Below, piece after piece: positions 1 through 7,975 of a stretch of DNA of 64,000 nt (the first letter of the stretch is position 1; every line of letters begins with the position of its first letter). The translations under genes were made by a program, and so were the position numbers. Source of the stretch: Variovorax atrisoli 110B (GTDB lineage: Bacteria; Pseudomonadota; Gammaproteobacteria; Burkholderiales; Burkholderiaceae_C); contig NZ_KB907450.1 in NCBI RefSeq assembly GCF_000382045.1, forward strand, positions 1 through 64,000, written 5' to 3'. The notes beneath the pieces were generated by a model. The model ran no database searches, was not told where the DNA came from, and was given only the letters and a program-made list of their open reading frames with translations.

Positions 1-2747
1 TCCGGCTGACCTACGTGACCGATGCGCTGGGCGGGGAGACCTGGCACTACTACGACATCCAGGGCTACACCTACCGCATCATCCATCCGGACGGGTTGCA
101 GGAGTGGTTCTTCCGCGACGACGCGAAGAACATCACGCGCCACGTGCACACCGACGGCACGACCGACGACTACACCTACGACCCAGACGGCAACCTGCAG
201 ACGCACACGCGTGCCGATGGAAGCCGCGTGCACTACGAGTACGACAGGCTGAACAGGCTCACGGGCATCCGTGACGGGGAAGGTGGTGTGTGGAAGCGCG
301 ACTACGACGCGCAGGGCCATCTCACTGAAGAGATCGATCCGCTGGGCCACAAGACCGAGTACGCCTACGACAAGGCCGGCAGGCCCGTGCGCATCACCGA
401 TGCTAAAGGCGGCGTCAAGGTGCTCGCCTATTCCCCATCCGGCCAGCTGCTGAGCTACACCGACTGCTCCGCCAAGACCAGCCGCTGGGAATACGACGAT
501 CGCGGCCGCCTGGTCAAGGCCACCGATGCCGCCGGCAACGCCACCAGCTATCGCTATGCCGCCGGCCAACTCGAAGAGATCGAACAGCCCGACAGGACGA
601 GCGAGCATTTCGAGCACGACGCCGAAGGTCGCTTGCTCGTGCACACCGACGCGCTGGGGCGCGCCACGCGCTACAGCTACACGCGCGCCGGCCTGATCGC
701 CGGCCGCACCGACGCCGCCGGCCGTTCGCTCAGGTACCACTGGGACCTGCTGGGCCGCCTGACCGAACTGCACAACGAGAACGGCAGCCGCTACGACTTC
801 CGCTACGACCCGGTGGGCCGACTGCTGGAAGAAACCGGCTTCGACCGCAAGGCCACCCAGTACGTCCACGAAGAGACAACGGGCGTGCTCGCCGAAGTGA
901 TCGAGGCCGGCCACCGCACCGAGCTCGAATTCGATCCACTCGGCCGCCTGAGCGAACGACGCGCCGGCGGGCAATCCGAACGTTTCGCCTACGACCGCAA
1001 CGGCCGCCTGCTCGAGGCGACCAACAGCGATGCGCGCCTGCAGTGGTTCTACGACCCGGCCGGCAACCTGACGCGCGAGCACCATCACTACCTGGAGCGC
1101 AAGCGCACGGCAGTCTGGCAGCACCGCTACGACGAACTCAACCATCGCGTCGCCACCGTACGGCCCGACGGGCATGTCACCCAGTGGCTGACATACGGCT
1201 CCGGCCATGTGCATGGCCTGATGATCGACGGCCAGGACATCCTCGGCTTCGAGCGTGACGACCTGCACCGGGAGATCGCACGCGAGCAAGGCAACGGACT
1301 GAGCCAGCGGCAGAAATACGACCCGGCGGGCCGGCTGCTCGAACAGCACATCTCCCGCACCAGGCCAGGCGCCATCGAATCGACCACCGGTATCCAGCGC
1401 CGCTACACCTACGACAAGGCTGGCCAGTTGGTGACCATCGGCGACAGCCGCCGAGGCAGCCTGAACTACCGCTACGACCCGGTGGGCCGCCTGCTCGAAG
1501 CCAACAGCCGCCTCGGGCGCGAGACCTTCGCTTTCGACCCCGCAGGCAACATCGTCGATCCGCCCCCGGCCAACGAGCCGCTGAGGCACCCGGCCGGCAA
1601 GCTGCTGGACAACCTGCTGAAGAACTACGCCGGCACCAGCTACCGCTACGACGAGCGCGGCAACATGACCGAGCGCGTACGCAACGGCTGGCGAACCGTC
1701 TTCGCATGGGACGGCTTCAACCGCATGACCGCGGCGACCGACCACAGCGGCATAACCACCACCTTCAGTTATGACGCGCTGGGGCGTCGTCTTTCCAAGA
1801 GTTCGGGCGACACCACGACGCTGTTCGGCTGGGACGGCGACGTGCTCGCATTCGAGAGCACGCAGAGCAGCTCAGCGATCGAGGAGGGCGGCGAGCACGG
1901 CTGGAGCGTGCACTACATCCACGAGCCGAACTCGTTCGTGCCGCTGATGCAGGTGCGCCGTGCGAGCGCGATGGCGCTGAGCGAGACGACGGATGCGAAG
2001 GCGTTGATGGAGGCCAATGGAGGCGCCTACGACATCGAGCAGGATCCGCTGTGGAATGGCGAGCAGAGGCAGGTGCCGCGGGCGTTTGACAGAAGGGAGA
2101 TGGCGTTCTATCAGTGCGATCACCTGGGCACGCCGCAGGAATTGACGGACCACGAAGGCAGTGTTGCCTGGTCGGCGCAGTACAAGGCGTGGGGAGAGGC
2201 GCGGGAGGCGATCAGCGAGGCGGGGAGACGGGCGGGGTTTAGGAATCCGATTCGGTTTCAGGGGCAGTACTGGGATGAAGAGACGGGGTTGCACTACAAC
2301 CGGTATCGGTATTACGACCCGCAGGTAGGGCGGTTTATCAGTTCTGACCCAATAAAACTCCTGGGTGGATTAAATGTTTTTGCGTATGCAAAAAATTCAA
2401 CTGCTTTCATTGATCCACTCGGATTGGCAACAACGGCGCCACCTACGATCACTGCATCTGAAATTACAGACAAGACCAGATCCGAAATAAGAGCGTTGGC
2501 TGCTTCTAAGGGATTAATTGCGACTGGGCAGCCGGATTCTGCAGGATTACCTCGTAAATGGAAATGTCCATGTACCGGCAATCAAAGATTGCGCTTGGAT
2601 CGCGGGCACATTGATCAGCAAACAGGATTGCCTTACAACGACCCGAAGGCTGCTGTGGATCACGTACACGGGTATCAGCCGGATGGTTTGACAAAAATTG
2701 TGTCGCCTGTGGATGGGAATGCGCATTTTCCAACGAAAGGACCATGA
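1..2747 (+). CDS. RHS/YD-repeat polymorphic toxin protein, 5' end cut by window
   Basis: The frame is open to the left edge, so the first usable start (GTG at 15) is probably internal. Dozens of YD repeats of the form xxYDxxGRL fill roughly 40-1870, followed by the conserved RHS core end (HYIHE, DHLGTPQELTD, FQGQYWDEETGLHYNRYRYYDP, GGLN, IDPLGLA) up to about 2425. RHS proteins form a shell around a C-terminal toxin released on delivery, often by a type VI system (family knowledge). The last ~107 residues are unrelated to the core and A+T-richer. They carry KWKCPCTG, DRGHID and DHVHGY, suggesting a metal-dependent nuclease, but I cannot name the family. A candidate immunity gene follows after 3 bp. 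Confidence 0.93.
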   Translation, partial: RLTYVTDALGGETWHYYDIQGYTYRIIHPDGLQEWFFRDDAKNITRHVHTDGTTDDYTYDPDGNLQTHTRADGSRVHYEYDRLNRLTGIRDGEGGVWKRDYDAQGHLTEEIDPLGHKTEYAYDKAGRPVRITDAKGGVKVLAYSPSGQLLSYTDCSAKTSRWEYDDRGRLVKATDAAGNATSYRYAAGQLEEIEQPDRTSEHFEHDAEGRLLVHTDALGRATRYSYTRAGLIAGRTDAAGRSLRYHWDLLGRLTELHNENGSRYDFRYDPVGRLLEETGFDRKATQYVHEETTGVLAEVIEAGHRTELEFDPLGRLSERRAGGQSERFAYDRNGRLLEATNSDARLQWFYDPAGNLTREHHHYLERKRTAVWQHRYDELNHRVATVRPDGHVTQWLTYGSGHVHGLMIDGQDILGFERDDLHREIAREQGNGLSQRQKYDPAGRLLEQHISRTRPGAIESTTGIQRRYTYDKAGQLVTIGDSRRGSLNYRYDPVGRLLEANSRLGRETFAFDPAGNIVDPPPANEPLRHPAGKLLDNLLKNYAGTSYRYDERGNMTERVRNGWRTVFAWDGFNRMTAATDHSGITTTFSYDALGRRLSKSSGDTTTLFGWDGDVLAFESTQSSSAIEEGGEHGWSVHYIHEPNSFVPLMQVRRASAMALSETTDAKALMEANGGAYDIEQDPLWNGEQRQVPRAFDRREMAFYQCDHLGTPQELTDHEGSVAWSAQYKAWGEAREAISEAGRRAGFRNPIRFQGQYWDEETGLHYNRYRYYDPQVGRFISSDPIKLLGGLNVFAYAKNSTAFIDPLGLATTAPPTITASEITDKTRSEIRALAASKGLIATGQPDSAGLPRKWKCPCTGNQRLRLDRGHIDQQTGLPYNDPKAAVDHVHGYQPDGLTKIVSPVDGNAHFPTKGP
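1911..2335 (+). repeat. RHS core-end direct repeat, copy 1 (functional context)
   Basis: This stretch encodes the conserved end of the RHS core from HYIHE to YYDPQVGRF. It is repeated at 2943-3369. The two copies differ by point changes and by one net 2-bp insertion in the second copy. Long homologous core segments next to alternative toxin tips are what permits tip exchange by recombination in RHS loci. Confidence 0.92.
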
Positions 2748-2750
2748 AAA

Positions 2751-2942
2751 ATGAGTGAACTATTAAAGCGATACACGTCAGCTGATGGTTGTGTTGACGC
2801 TTGGATTGAGCAGGAGTCGTCGATTCATCTGAAATCTGTTTCTAAATTTGGGGATCCAGTTGAGTTGACTGCCAAGGAGGCTCGAATATTGGCGGAAAAT
2901 TTAAATAAATTGGCGGAATTGTTGGATGCGATGGACGAGTAG
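2751..2942 (+). CDS. small candidate immunity protein for the RHS tip
   Basis: A 63-residue acidic protein starting 3 bp after the RHS stop. AAAGG lies 8-12 bp before the ATG. It ends in a predicted helix (AKEARILAENLNKLAELLDAMDE region). Its base composition is lower in G+C than the flanking chromosome, like the RHS tip it follows. Position, size and composition fit a cognate immunity protein neutralising the upstream toxin in the cytoplasm. No family was recognised, so the role is inferred from context. It stops directly before the duplicated RHS core segment. Confidence 0.7.
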   Translation: MSELLKRYTSADGCVDAWIEQESSIHLKSVSKFGDPVELTAKEARILAENLNKLAELLDAMDE

Positions 2943-3369
2943 CACTACATCCACGAGGCGAACTCGTTCGTGCCGCTGGTGCAGGTGTTAGCGGTGCGAG
3001 CGCGATGGCGCTGAGTGAAACCACCGACGCCAAGGCGTTGATGGAAGCCAGCGGAAGCGCCTACGACATCGAACTGGATCCGCTATGGAACGGCAAGCAG
3101 GGGCATGTGCCTCAGGCGTTCCACAGGAAGGAGATGGTGTTCTACCAGTGCGATCACCTGGGTACGCCGCAGGAGCTGACGGACCATGAGGGAAGCGTTG
3201 CGTGGTCGGCGCAGTACAAGGCGTGGAGAGAGGCGCGGGAGGCGATCAGCGAGGCTGGGAGAAGGGCGGGGTTTAGGAATCCGATTCGGTTTCAGGGGCA
3301 GTACTGGGATGAAGAGACCGGGCTGCACTACAACCGGTATAGATACTACGACCCGCACGCGGGGCGGTT
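2943..3369 (+). repeat. RHS core-end direct repeat, copy 2 (displaced cassette)
   Basis: Second copy of the 1911-2335 segment. It begins one base after the stop codon of the small immunity gene. Near 2987 it reads caggtgttagcggtgcg where copy 1 reads caggtgcgccgtgcg. This is a net +2 change that shifts the frame, so the first ~60 bases are not in frame with the rest. This marks it as a silent or orphan tip cassette rather than a complete RHS gene. Confidence 0.9.
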
Positions 3370-3862
3370 CGTCTCAAAGTATCCGCTTCGAATTCTCGGT
3401 GGTGAAAATTTCTACGAGTACGCACCGAGTCCGACATATTGGATCGACCCCTTTGGGCTAGCGCGAAAAGGAGGGCAGCGGGCGAATGGGGATAGCACTC
3501 CACCGAAAAAACCAGAGCCGGAAAAAACGACCCAAACGCAGGAGACGACGCAATGTCCGTTAATAACGCAAGTGCGGCACTATACAAATCGAAAAGGGTC
3601 GACTGGAATTCAACTTGCCGGTAAAGTCATTGCAAGTGACAACAATCGTGTCTATGCCGAACCTGCAAGTGCGAAGCCACTAAGCCAACGCGATGCCGAA
3701 GATAAGTATCAGATCGGACAGGGCAGAGGTCGGGACTATGTTGAATTTGACGTGCCAGTGTCAAGGATTGAATGGGTAGAGAATCCCAGATATCACAGGC
3801 AAGAGTTGACCATTAAAGGTGATGTTCCAGCATGCAATCTCAAAGTCTTTAGGAGGGCTTAA
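3005..3862 (+). CDS. orphan RHS tip with HYD1-type ADP-ribosyltransferase-like toxin
   Basis: Residues 1-150 repeat the end of the RHS core (DHLGTPQELTD, RYRYYDPHAGRF, WIDPFGLA). A Pro/Lys/Thr-rich linker follows, then a toxin domain from about residue 184. RHYTNRKGSTGI (His192, Tyr193) and a later YVEFDVP acid match the H-Y-D pattern of HYD1-signature ADP-ribosyltransferase toxins. No convincing ribosome binding site precedes the ATG at 3005, and the upstream homology is frameshifted, so it is probably silent until recombined onto the main RHS gene. The tail is A+T-rich. The following gene starts right after the stop. Confidence 0.8.
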   Translation: MALSETTDAKALMEASGSAYDIELDPLWNGKQGHVPQAFHRKEMVFYQCDHLGTPQELTDHEGSVAWSAQYKAWREAREAISEAGRRAGFRNPIRFQGQYWDEETGLHYNRYRYYDPHAGRFVSKYPLRILGGENFYEYAPSPTYWIDPFGLARKGGQRANGDSTPPKKPEPEKTTQTQETTQCPLITQVRHYTNRKGSTGIQLAGKVIASDNNRVYAEPASAKPLSQRDAEDKYQIGQGRGRDYVEFDVPVSRIEWVENPRYHRQELTIKGDVPACNLKVFRRA

Positions 3863-4177
3863 ATGATGAAGGATAATAAGGAATTGAAATATGATGGAGA
3901 GAAGATTTTAAATGTTTTGCGGGAAATCGAATACATGCTAATTTCGTTGCACAAAATTGGTTCCTACTATGCGCACGAACTTCCCGGTAAAAAATTGGAA
4001 TACAATGCAGAAACAACCAAATTCATTGATGACGGTGATGTAACGAGGCGGCTCTCAAAAATTCGGTCTACCTTGTCCGAGGTTTTTGACGAGACGCGAG
4101 GTGAAGACGATCTGACAGACATTGAGCGTGCTTTGGAGGGGCTGCGGTTTTGGAAGCCGGGTAGTAATGGTAAGTGA
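3863..4177 (+). CDS. candidate immunity protein for the HYD1-like toxin
   Basis: 104 residues, mostly charged helices, with low G+C. The ATG abuts the stop codon of the toxin cassette, and a strong AGGAGG at 3851-3856 lies inside the toxin gene, so the two are translationally coupled. It resembles cognate immunity proteins in size, composition and position; the family is not recognised. Its strong ribosome binding site means the immunity protein could be made even while the toxin cassette is silent, protecting against kin carrying that toxin (inference). Confidence 0.72.
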   Translation: MMKDNKELKYDGEKILNVLREIEYMLISLHKIGSYYAHELPGKKLEYNAETTKFIDDGDVTRRLSKIRSTLSEVFDETRGEDDLTDIERALEGLRFWKPGSNGK

Positions 4178-4306
4178 GTAGCGCTGTATAGCGTGCCTAA
4201 AATTTCGACTCCCTGGTTTCTGATGGCTTTAGAGCTGTTATCGAAGTCGAACCTTGAGGAGATTATTTGATGCTCCGATGGCAGTGCCGGCAGATGAGGT
4301 TGTAGT

Positions 4307-4687
4307 TTGATAGTTCTTCAATTTGGGCCGTTGAGCAAGGATGAATTGGCGATTTATTTCGATAAAGAAGGTGCTGATTTGCTTTCGTCGAAGATTTCCG
4401 CATTGCTAGGCGGAAAGGGCAACGCCGAGCGTGTTGGCTGTCTTCGGTCGCTTCGAGGTGATCCAGAAGAATCGATGATTGAAATGCGATTGAATGTGCT
4501 AGATCGCCTCGAAATGAAAAATAATTTGCTTCTCTTGGATATGAGCTCAGATGCCTTGGAATATGCGTTTTATCAGCTGAGTGAATTTCTGAGAACAGGG
4601 TACTTCTTCCCCTCCGAATTCTGGAGCTTTTCAAGGGAGGGGCGAAAGTACGATACGCAGGTTTTCTTCGGCAAGCTCTCCTCTTGA
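4307..4687 (+). CDS. hypothetical protein, possible orphan immunity gene
   Basis: 126 residues beginning at TTG 4307; an in-frame stop at 4295 excludes a longer start. A GAGG at 4295-4299 is a possible ribosome binding site. The protein is soluble, mixed alpha/beta, with no signal peptide or membrane segment. It is A+T-richer than the chromosome and lies at the end of the RHS array without its own toxin, which suggests an immunity gene left from a lost tip. The family is not recognised. Confidence 0.6.
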   Translation: MIVLQFGPLSKDELAIYFDKEGADLLSSKISALLGGKGNAERVGCLRSLRGDPEESMIEMRLNVLDRLEMKNNLLLLDMSSDALEYAFYQLSEFLRTGYFFPSEFWSFSREGRKYDTQVFFGKLSS

Positions 4688-4987
4688 AGATGAATTTTTT
4701 GGCTCCGGCTTGAGAGGGCTACTCGGAGGCTGCGCGGACCTCCTTCAGGATTGCGCGCACGTTAGACCTTACCCTGCGCGAAACCCCTCGTTCATCTGGC
4801 CGCAGCCTGAGCCACAGGCTTCCACGCCTCTACCCCCGTCGTCTCCGGGTTTCCGATAACTAAATCACCTTGATTTAGTCCCTCCACTACCCGATAGTCC
4901 CCTTGCGCCCGGACGCCCGCTTCCCACCACGCGATCCGGATCCAAAACCGCAGGCGCAAACCAACCGCCCGCTCAAGGAGACAAACC
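4688..4987. other. intergenic region between RHS locus and sugar transporter
   Basis: 300 bp with no convincing gene. Composition returns from A+T-rich to chromosomal G+C across it, marking the right border of the RHS accessory segment. It holds the palindrome at 4859-4879 and the AAGGAG ribosome binding site (4975-4980) of the binding-protein gene. Confidence 0.7.
4859..4879. promoter_or_regulatory. perfect 9-3-9 inverted repeat, candidate operator
   Basis: ACTAAATCA, CCT, TGATTTAGT form a perfect palindrome about 108 bp before the start of the transporter operon. It is A+T-rich inside G+C-rich DNA and has no T-run, so it looks like a protein-binding site rather than a terminator. The ROK repressor encoded at the end of the same operon is the natural candidate to bind it (inference). 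Confidence 0.6.
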
Positions 4988-6004
4988 ATGCACACCAGCC
5001 CCCGCTCCGTCCTCGCCCTGGCTGCACTGTCGCTCGCCGCAGCCGCTGCGTCGACCGCTGCCTTCGCCGCCGACCAGCCCGTCATCGGCCTCGTGACCAA
5101 GACCGAAACCAACCCCTTCTTCGTGAAGATGAAGGAGGGCGCCCAGGAAGAGGCCAAGAAGCAGGGCGCGAAGCTGCTGTCCGGCGCGGGCAAGGCAGAC
5201 GGCGACAACGCCGGGCAGATCACGGCGATGGAGAACATGATCGCGGCCGGTGCCAAGACCATCCTCATCACGCCGAGCGATGCCAAGGCCATCGTTCCCG
5301 CGATCAAGAAGGCGCGTGACAAGGGCGTGATGGTGATCGCGCTCGACAGCCCGGCCGATCCGCCGGATGCGACCGACGCGCTCTTCGCCACCAACAACTA
5401 CACCGCCGGCGTGCTGATCGGCGAGTACGCGAAGGCCGCGATGGCGGGCAAGCCGGCGAAGATCGTCGCGCTCGACCTGCTGCCGGGCCACCCGGTGGGT
5501 GCTCAGCGGCACAACGGCTTCATGAAGGGCTTCGGCCTGCAGGCCAACGACGCGAAGTCGAACGAGTTGTCGAAGGCGCCCGAGATCGTTTGCATGGCCG
5601 ACAGCTACGGCGACCAGGCCAAGGCGCAGACGGTGATGGAGAACTGCCTGCAGAAGGCGCCCGACGTGAACCTGGTCTACACCATCAACGAGCCCGCCGC
5701 TGCCGGTGCGTACAACGCACTCAAGCGCGCCGGCAAGGAGAAGGGCGTGATGATCGTTTCGGTCGACGGCGGCTGCCAGGGCATCAAGGACACGGCCGCC
5801 GGCATCATCGCCGCGACCTCGCAGCAGTACCCGCTGAAGATGGCCGCGATGGGCGTGGCCGCGGGTGTCGAATACGCCAAGACGGGCAAGAAGGCTTCGG
5901 GCTATGTCGATACGGGCGTGACGCTGATCGCGGGCAAGAGCGTGGCGGGCGTCGACAGCAAGGACACCAAGACCGGTGCCGAGCTGTGCTGGGGCAAGAA
6001 GTAA
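4988..6004 (+). CDS. frcB: sugar ABC transporter periplasmic binding protein, FrcB-like
   Basis: 338 residues with a Sec signal peptide ending AAFAA near residue 28. The mature part is a type-I periplasmic sugar-binding fold of the RbsB/FrcB family (VIGLVTKTETNPFF, ITPSDAKAIVPAI, VIALDSPAD, VDGGCQGI). It captures a monosaccharide, most likely fructose or a related sugar, for the membrane complex encoded next. AAGGAG at 4975-4980 supports the ATG. The order binding protein, permease, ATPase, with a ROK regulator behind, matches frcBCA operons. Substrate assignment rests on family resemblance only. Confidence 0.88.
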   Translation: MHTSPRSVLALAALSLAAAAASTAAFAADQPVIGLVTKTETNPFFVKMKEGAQEEAKKQGAKLLSGAGKADGDNAGQITAMENMIAAGAKTILITPSDAKAIVPAIKKARDKGVMVIALDSPADPPDATDALFATNNYTAGVLIGEYAKAAMAGKPAKIVALDLLPGHPVGAQRHNGFMKGFGLQANDAKSNELSKAPEIVCMADSYGDQAKAQTVMENCLQKAPDVNLVYTINEPAAAGAYNALKRAGKEKGVMIVSVDGGCQGIKDTAAGIIAATSQQYPLKMAAMGVAAGVEYAKTGKKASGYVDTGVTLIAGKSVAGVDSKDTKTGAELCWGKK

Positions 6005-6044
6005 GCAGCCGAGCTGACGACGAATTCCAGGGAGGCACATCTCG

Positions 6045-7010
6045 ATGGCGAAATCCGCATCAGCCACGCACCACATCCCGTGGGGCGCCCTGGGGCCGTG
6101 GCTGGCCCTGCTGGGCGCATGCATCTTCTTCGCGACCCAGTCCGACCGCTTTCTCACGGGCGGCAATCTCTCGCTGATCCTGCAGCAGGTGATGGTGGTC
6201 GGCGTGATCGCCATCGGCCAGACGCTGGTGATCCTCACGGCGGGCATCGACCTGTCGTGCGGCATGGTGATGGCGCTGGGCGGCATCATCATGAGCAAGT
6301 TCGCCACCGAGCTCGGCCTGCCGGCGCCGGTGGCCATCCTCTGCGGCATCGGGGTGACGACGCTGTTCGGCCTTGCCAACGGCCTTCTGGTCACCCGCAT
6401 CAAGCTGCCGCCGTTCATCGTGACGCTGGGCACGCTGAACATCGCCTTCGCGATCACGCAGCTTTATTCGTCGTCGCAGACCATCACCGACCTGCCCGGC
6501 GGCCTCACGGGCCTGGGCACCACCTTCACCATCGGCGGAGCCGAAGTGGCCTGGGGCTCGGTGCTGATGGTGGTGCTCTATTTCCTCGCGTGGTTCGTGC
6601 TGCGCGAGACGGCGGCGGGGCGGCACGTCTACGCGGTGGGCAACAACGCCGAGGCCACGCGCCTCGTGGGCATTCCGACCCAGCGCGTATTGCTGGGCGT
6701 GTATGTGATGGCAGGCGTGCTCTACGGCATCGCCTCGCTGCTGTCGGTGGCGCGCACCGGCGTGGGTGACCCGAACGCGGGCCAGACCGAGAACCTCGAC
6801 GCCATCACGGCCGTGGTGCTCGGCGGCACCAGCCTCTTCGGCGGCCGCGGCATCGTGCTGGGGTCGCTGATCGGCGTGCTGATCGTGGGCGTGTTCCGCA
6901 ACGGGCTCACGCTGATGGGCGTGTCCTCGATCTACCAGGTGCTGGTAACGGGCATCCTGGTGATCCTGGCCGTGACGGCCGACCAACTCTCGCGCAGGGG
7001 AGCCCGCTAG
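6045..7010 (+). CDS. frcC: sugar ABC transporter permease, FrcC/RbsC-like
   Basis: 321 residues with about nine to ten hydrophobic segments and the family stretch AGIDLSCGMVMALGG near residue 66. A later conserved segment reads VVLGGTSLFGGRGIVLGSLIGV. It forms the transmembrane channel with the ATPase and binding protein of this operon. GGAGG at 6030-6034 precedes the ATG, and the gap from frcB is 40 bp. A repeat element (7021-7108) begins 10 bp after its stop. Confidence 0.9.
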   Translation: MAKSASATHHIPWGALGPWLALLGACIFFATQSDRFLTGGNLSLILQQVMVVGVIAIGQTLVILTAGIDLSCGMVMALGGIIMSKFATELGLPAPVAILCGIGVTTLFGLANGLLVTRIKLPPFIVTLGTLNIAFAITQLYSSSQTITDLPGGLTGLGTTFTIGGAEVAWGSVLMVVLYFLAWFVLRETAAGRHVYAVGNNAEATRLVGIPTQRVLLGVYVMAGVLYGIASLLSVARTGVGDPNAGQTENLDAITAVVLGGTSLFGGRGIVLGSLIGVLIVGVFRNGLTLMGVSSIYQVLVTGILVILAVTADQLSRRGAR

Positions 7011-7020
7011 CATGAAGCTC

Positions 7021-7108
7021 ACCCCCAGTCTTCGCGCACTTCGTGTCGCTTCGCCAACCCCCTTGCAGGGGGCAACGCCTGCGGCCGGGCAGAGCCCGTT
7101 CCGCGGCG
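7021..7108 (+). repeat. intraoperonic palindromic repeat element, copy A
   Basis: About 88 bp reading ACCCCCAG, CTTCGCGCACTTCGTGTCGC, ACCCCCTTGCAGGGGG, then GCGGCCGG to CCGCGG. It contains several short stems (GCGCACTTCGTGTCGC; CCCCCTTGCAGGGGG). It lies between frcC and frcA, 10 bp after the frcC stop. Related copies are at 12145-12230, 12945-13031, 13044-13130 and 16168-16256. Confidence 0.88.
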
Positions 7109-7174
7109 TTCCCCGAGGGGGCCGCGCCAGTCTCGTCGGCCGCGGTTCGCGTGCCAGCGTGGTGGAGAACTGAA

Positions 7175-7975
7175 ATGAACACGACTACTACGGACCGCAA
7201 GGTCGTGATGCAGGCCAAGGGCCTGGTGAAGCGCTACGGACAGGTCACCGCGCTCGCCGGCGTCGACTTCGAGCTGCGCGAGGGAGAGATCCTCGCGGTG
7301 ATCGGCGACAACGGCGCGGGCAAGTCCTCGCTCATCAAGGCGCTGTCGGGCGCGATCGTGCCCGACGAGGGGCAGATCCTGCTCGACGGCAAGCCGGTCA
7401 ACTTCCGCAATCCGCTGGAGGCGCGCCGCGCGGGCATCGAGACGGTCTATCAGGACCTGGCCGTGGCGCCCGCCATGACCATCTACGAGAACCTGTTCCT
7501 CGGCCGCGAGCTGCGCCGGCCCGGCTTCATGGGCAATGTGCTGCGCATGCTCGACAAGAAGAAGATGCTGCAGGAAAGCACTGCGCGAATGGCCGACCTG
7601 AAGGTCGGCATCCAGTCGATGACGCAGGCGGTCGAGACGCTCTCGGGCGGCCAGCGCCAGTGCGTGGCCGTGGCGCGCAGCGCGGCCTTCGCGCGGCACG
7701 TGGTCATCATGGACGAGCCCACCGCCGCGCTCGGCGTGAAGGAGGGCAACATGGTGCTGGAGCTGATCCGCCGTGTGCGCGACCGCGGCCTGCCCGTGGT
7801 GCTCATCAGCCACAACATGCCGCACGTGTTCGAGGTGGCCGACCGCATCCACGTCGCCCGCCTGGGCCGCCGAGCGGCCGTGCTCGACCCGAAGAAGATC
7901 AGCATGAGCGACACCGTCGCCGTCATGACCGGCGCCATGCCGCCCGACCAGCTGCCCGCGGAGGCGCATGCCTGA
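7175..7975 (+). CDS. frcA: sugar ABC transporter ATP-binding protein, FrcA-like
   Basis: 266 residues, a single ABC domain, the short form typical of FrcA rather than the double-domain RbsA. Walker A is GDNGAGKSS, the signature LSGGQRQ, Walker B VVIMDEPTAALG, and the switch His lies in LISHNM. It powers sugar import through FrcC. The ATG at 7175 was chosen because GGAGA lies just upstream, and an upstream in-frame start at 7043 would translate the intergenic repeat. The gene overlaps the ROK regulator by 8 bp. Confidence 0.92.
   Translation: MNTTTTDRKVVMQAKGLVKRYGQVTALAGVDFELREGEILAVIGDNGAGKSSLIKALSGAIVPDEGQILLDGKPVNFRNPLEARRAGIETVYQDLAVAPAMTIYENLFLGRELRRPGFMGNVLRMLDKKKMLQESTARMADLKVGIQSMTQAVETLSGGQRQCVAVARSAAFARHVVIMDEPTAALGVKEGNMVLELIRRVRDRGLPVVLISHNMPHVFEVADRIHVARLGRRAAVLDPKKISMSDTVAVMTGAMPPDQLPAEAHA

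Noticed and set aside
4792..4930. Protein-like minus-strand reading (…GDYRVVEGLNQGDLVIGN…) as a gene relic
   Set aside because: It spans the operator-like palindrome, which itself produces part of the peptide, continues as a shadow of frcB, and matches no family I know.
4973..6457. 494-codon minus-strand frame across frcB and frcC
   Set aside because: Crosses two well-supported genes and has His/Arg-rich shadow composition.
7043..7174. Upstream start for frcA
   Set aside because: It would translate the intergenic repeat; the ATG at 7175 has a ribosome binding site and the family N terminus.
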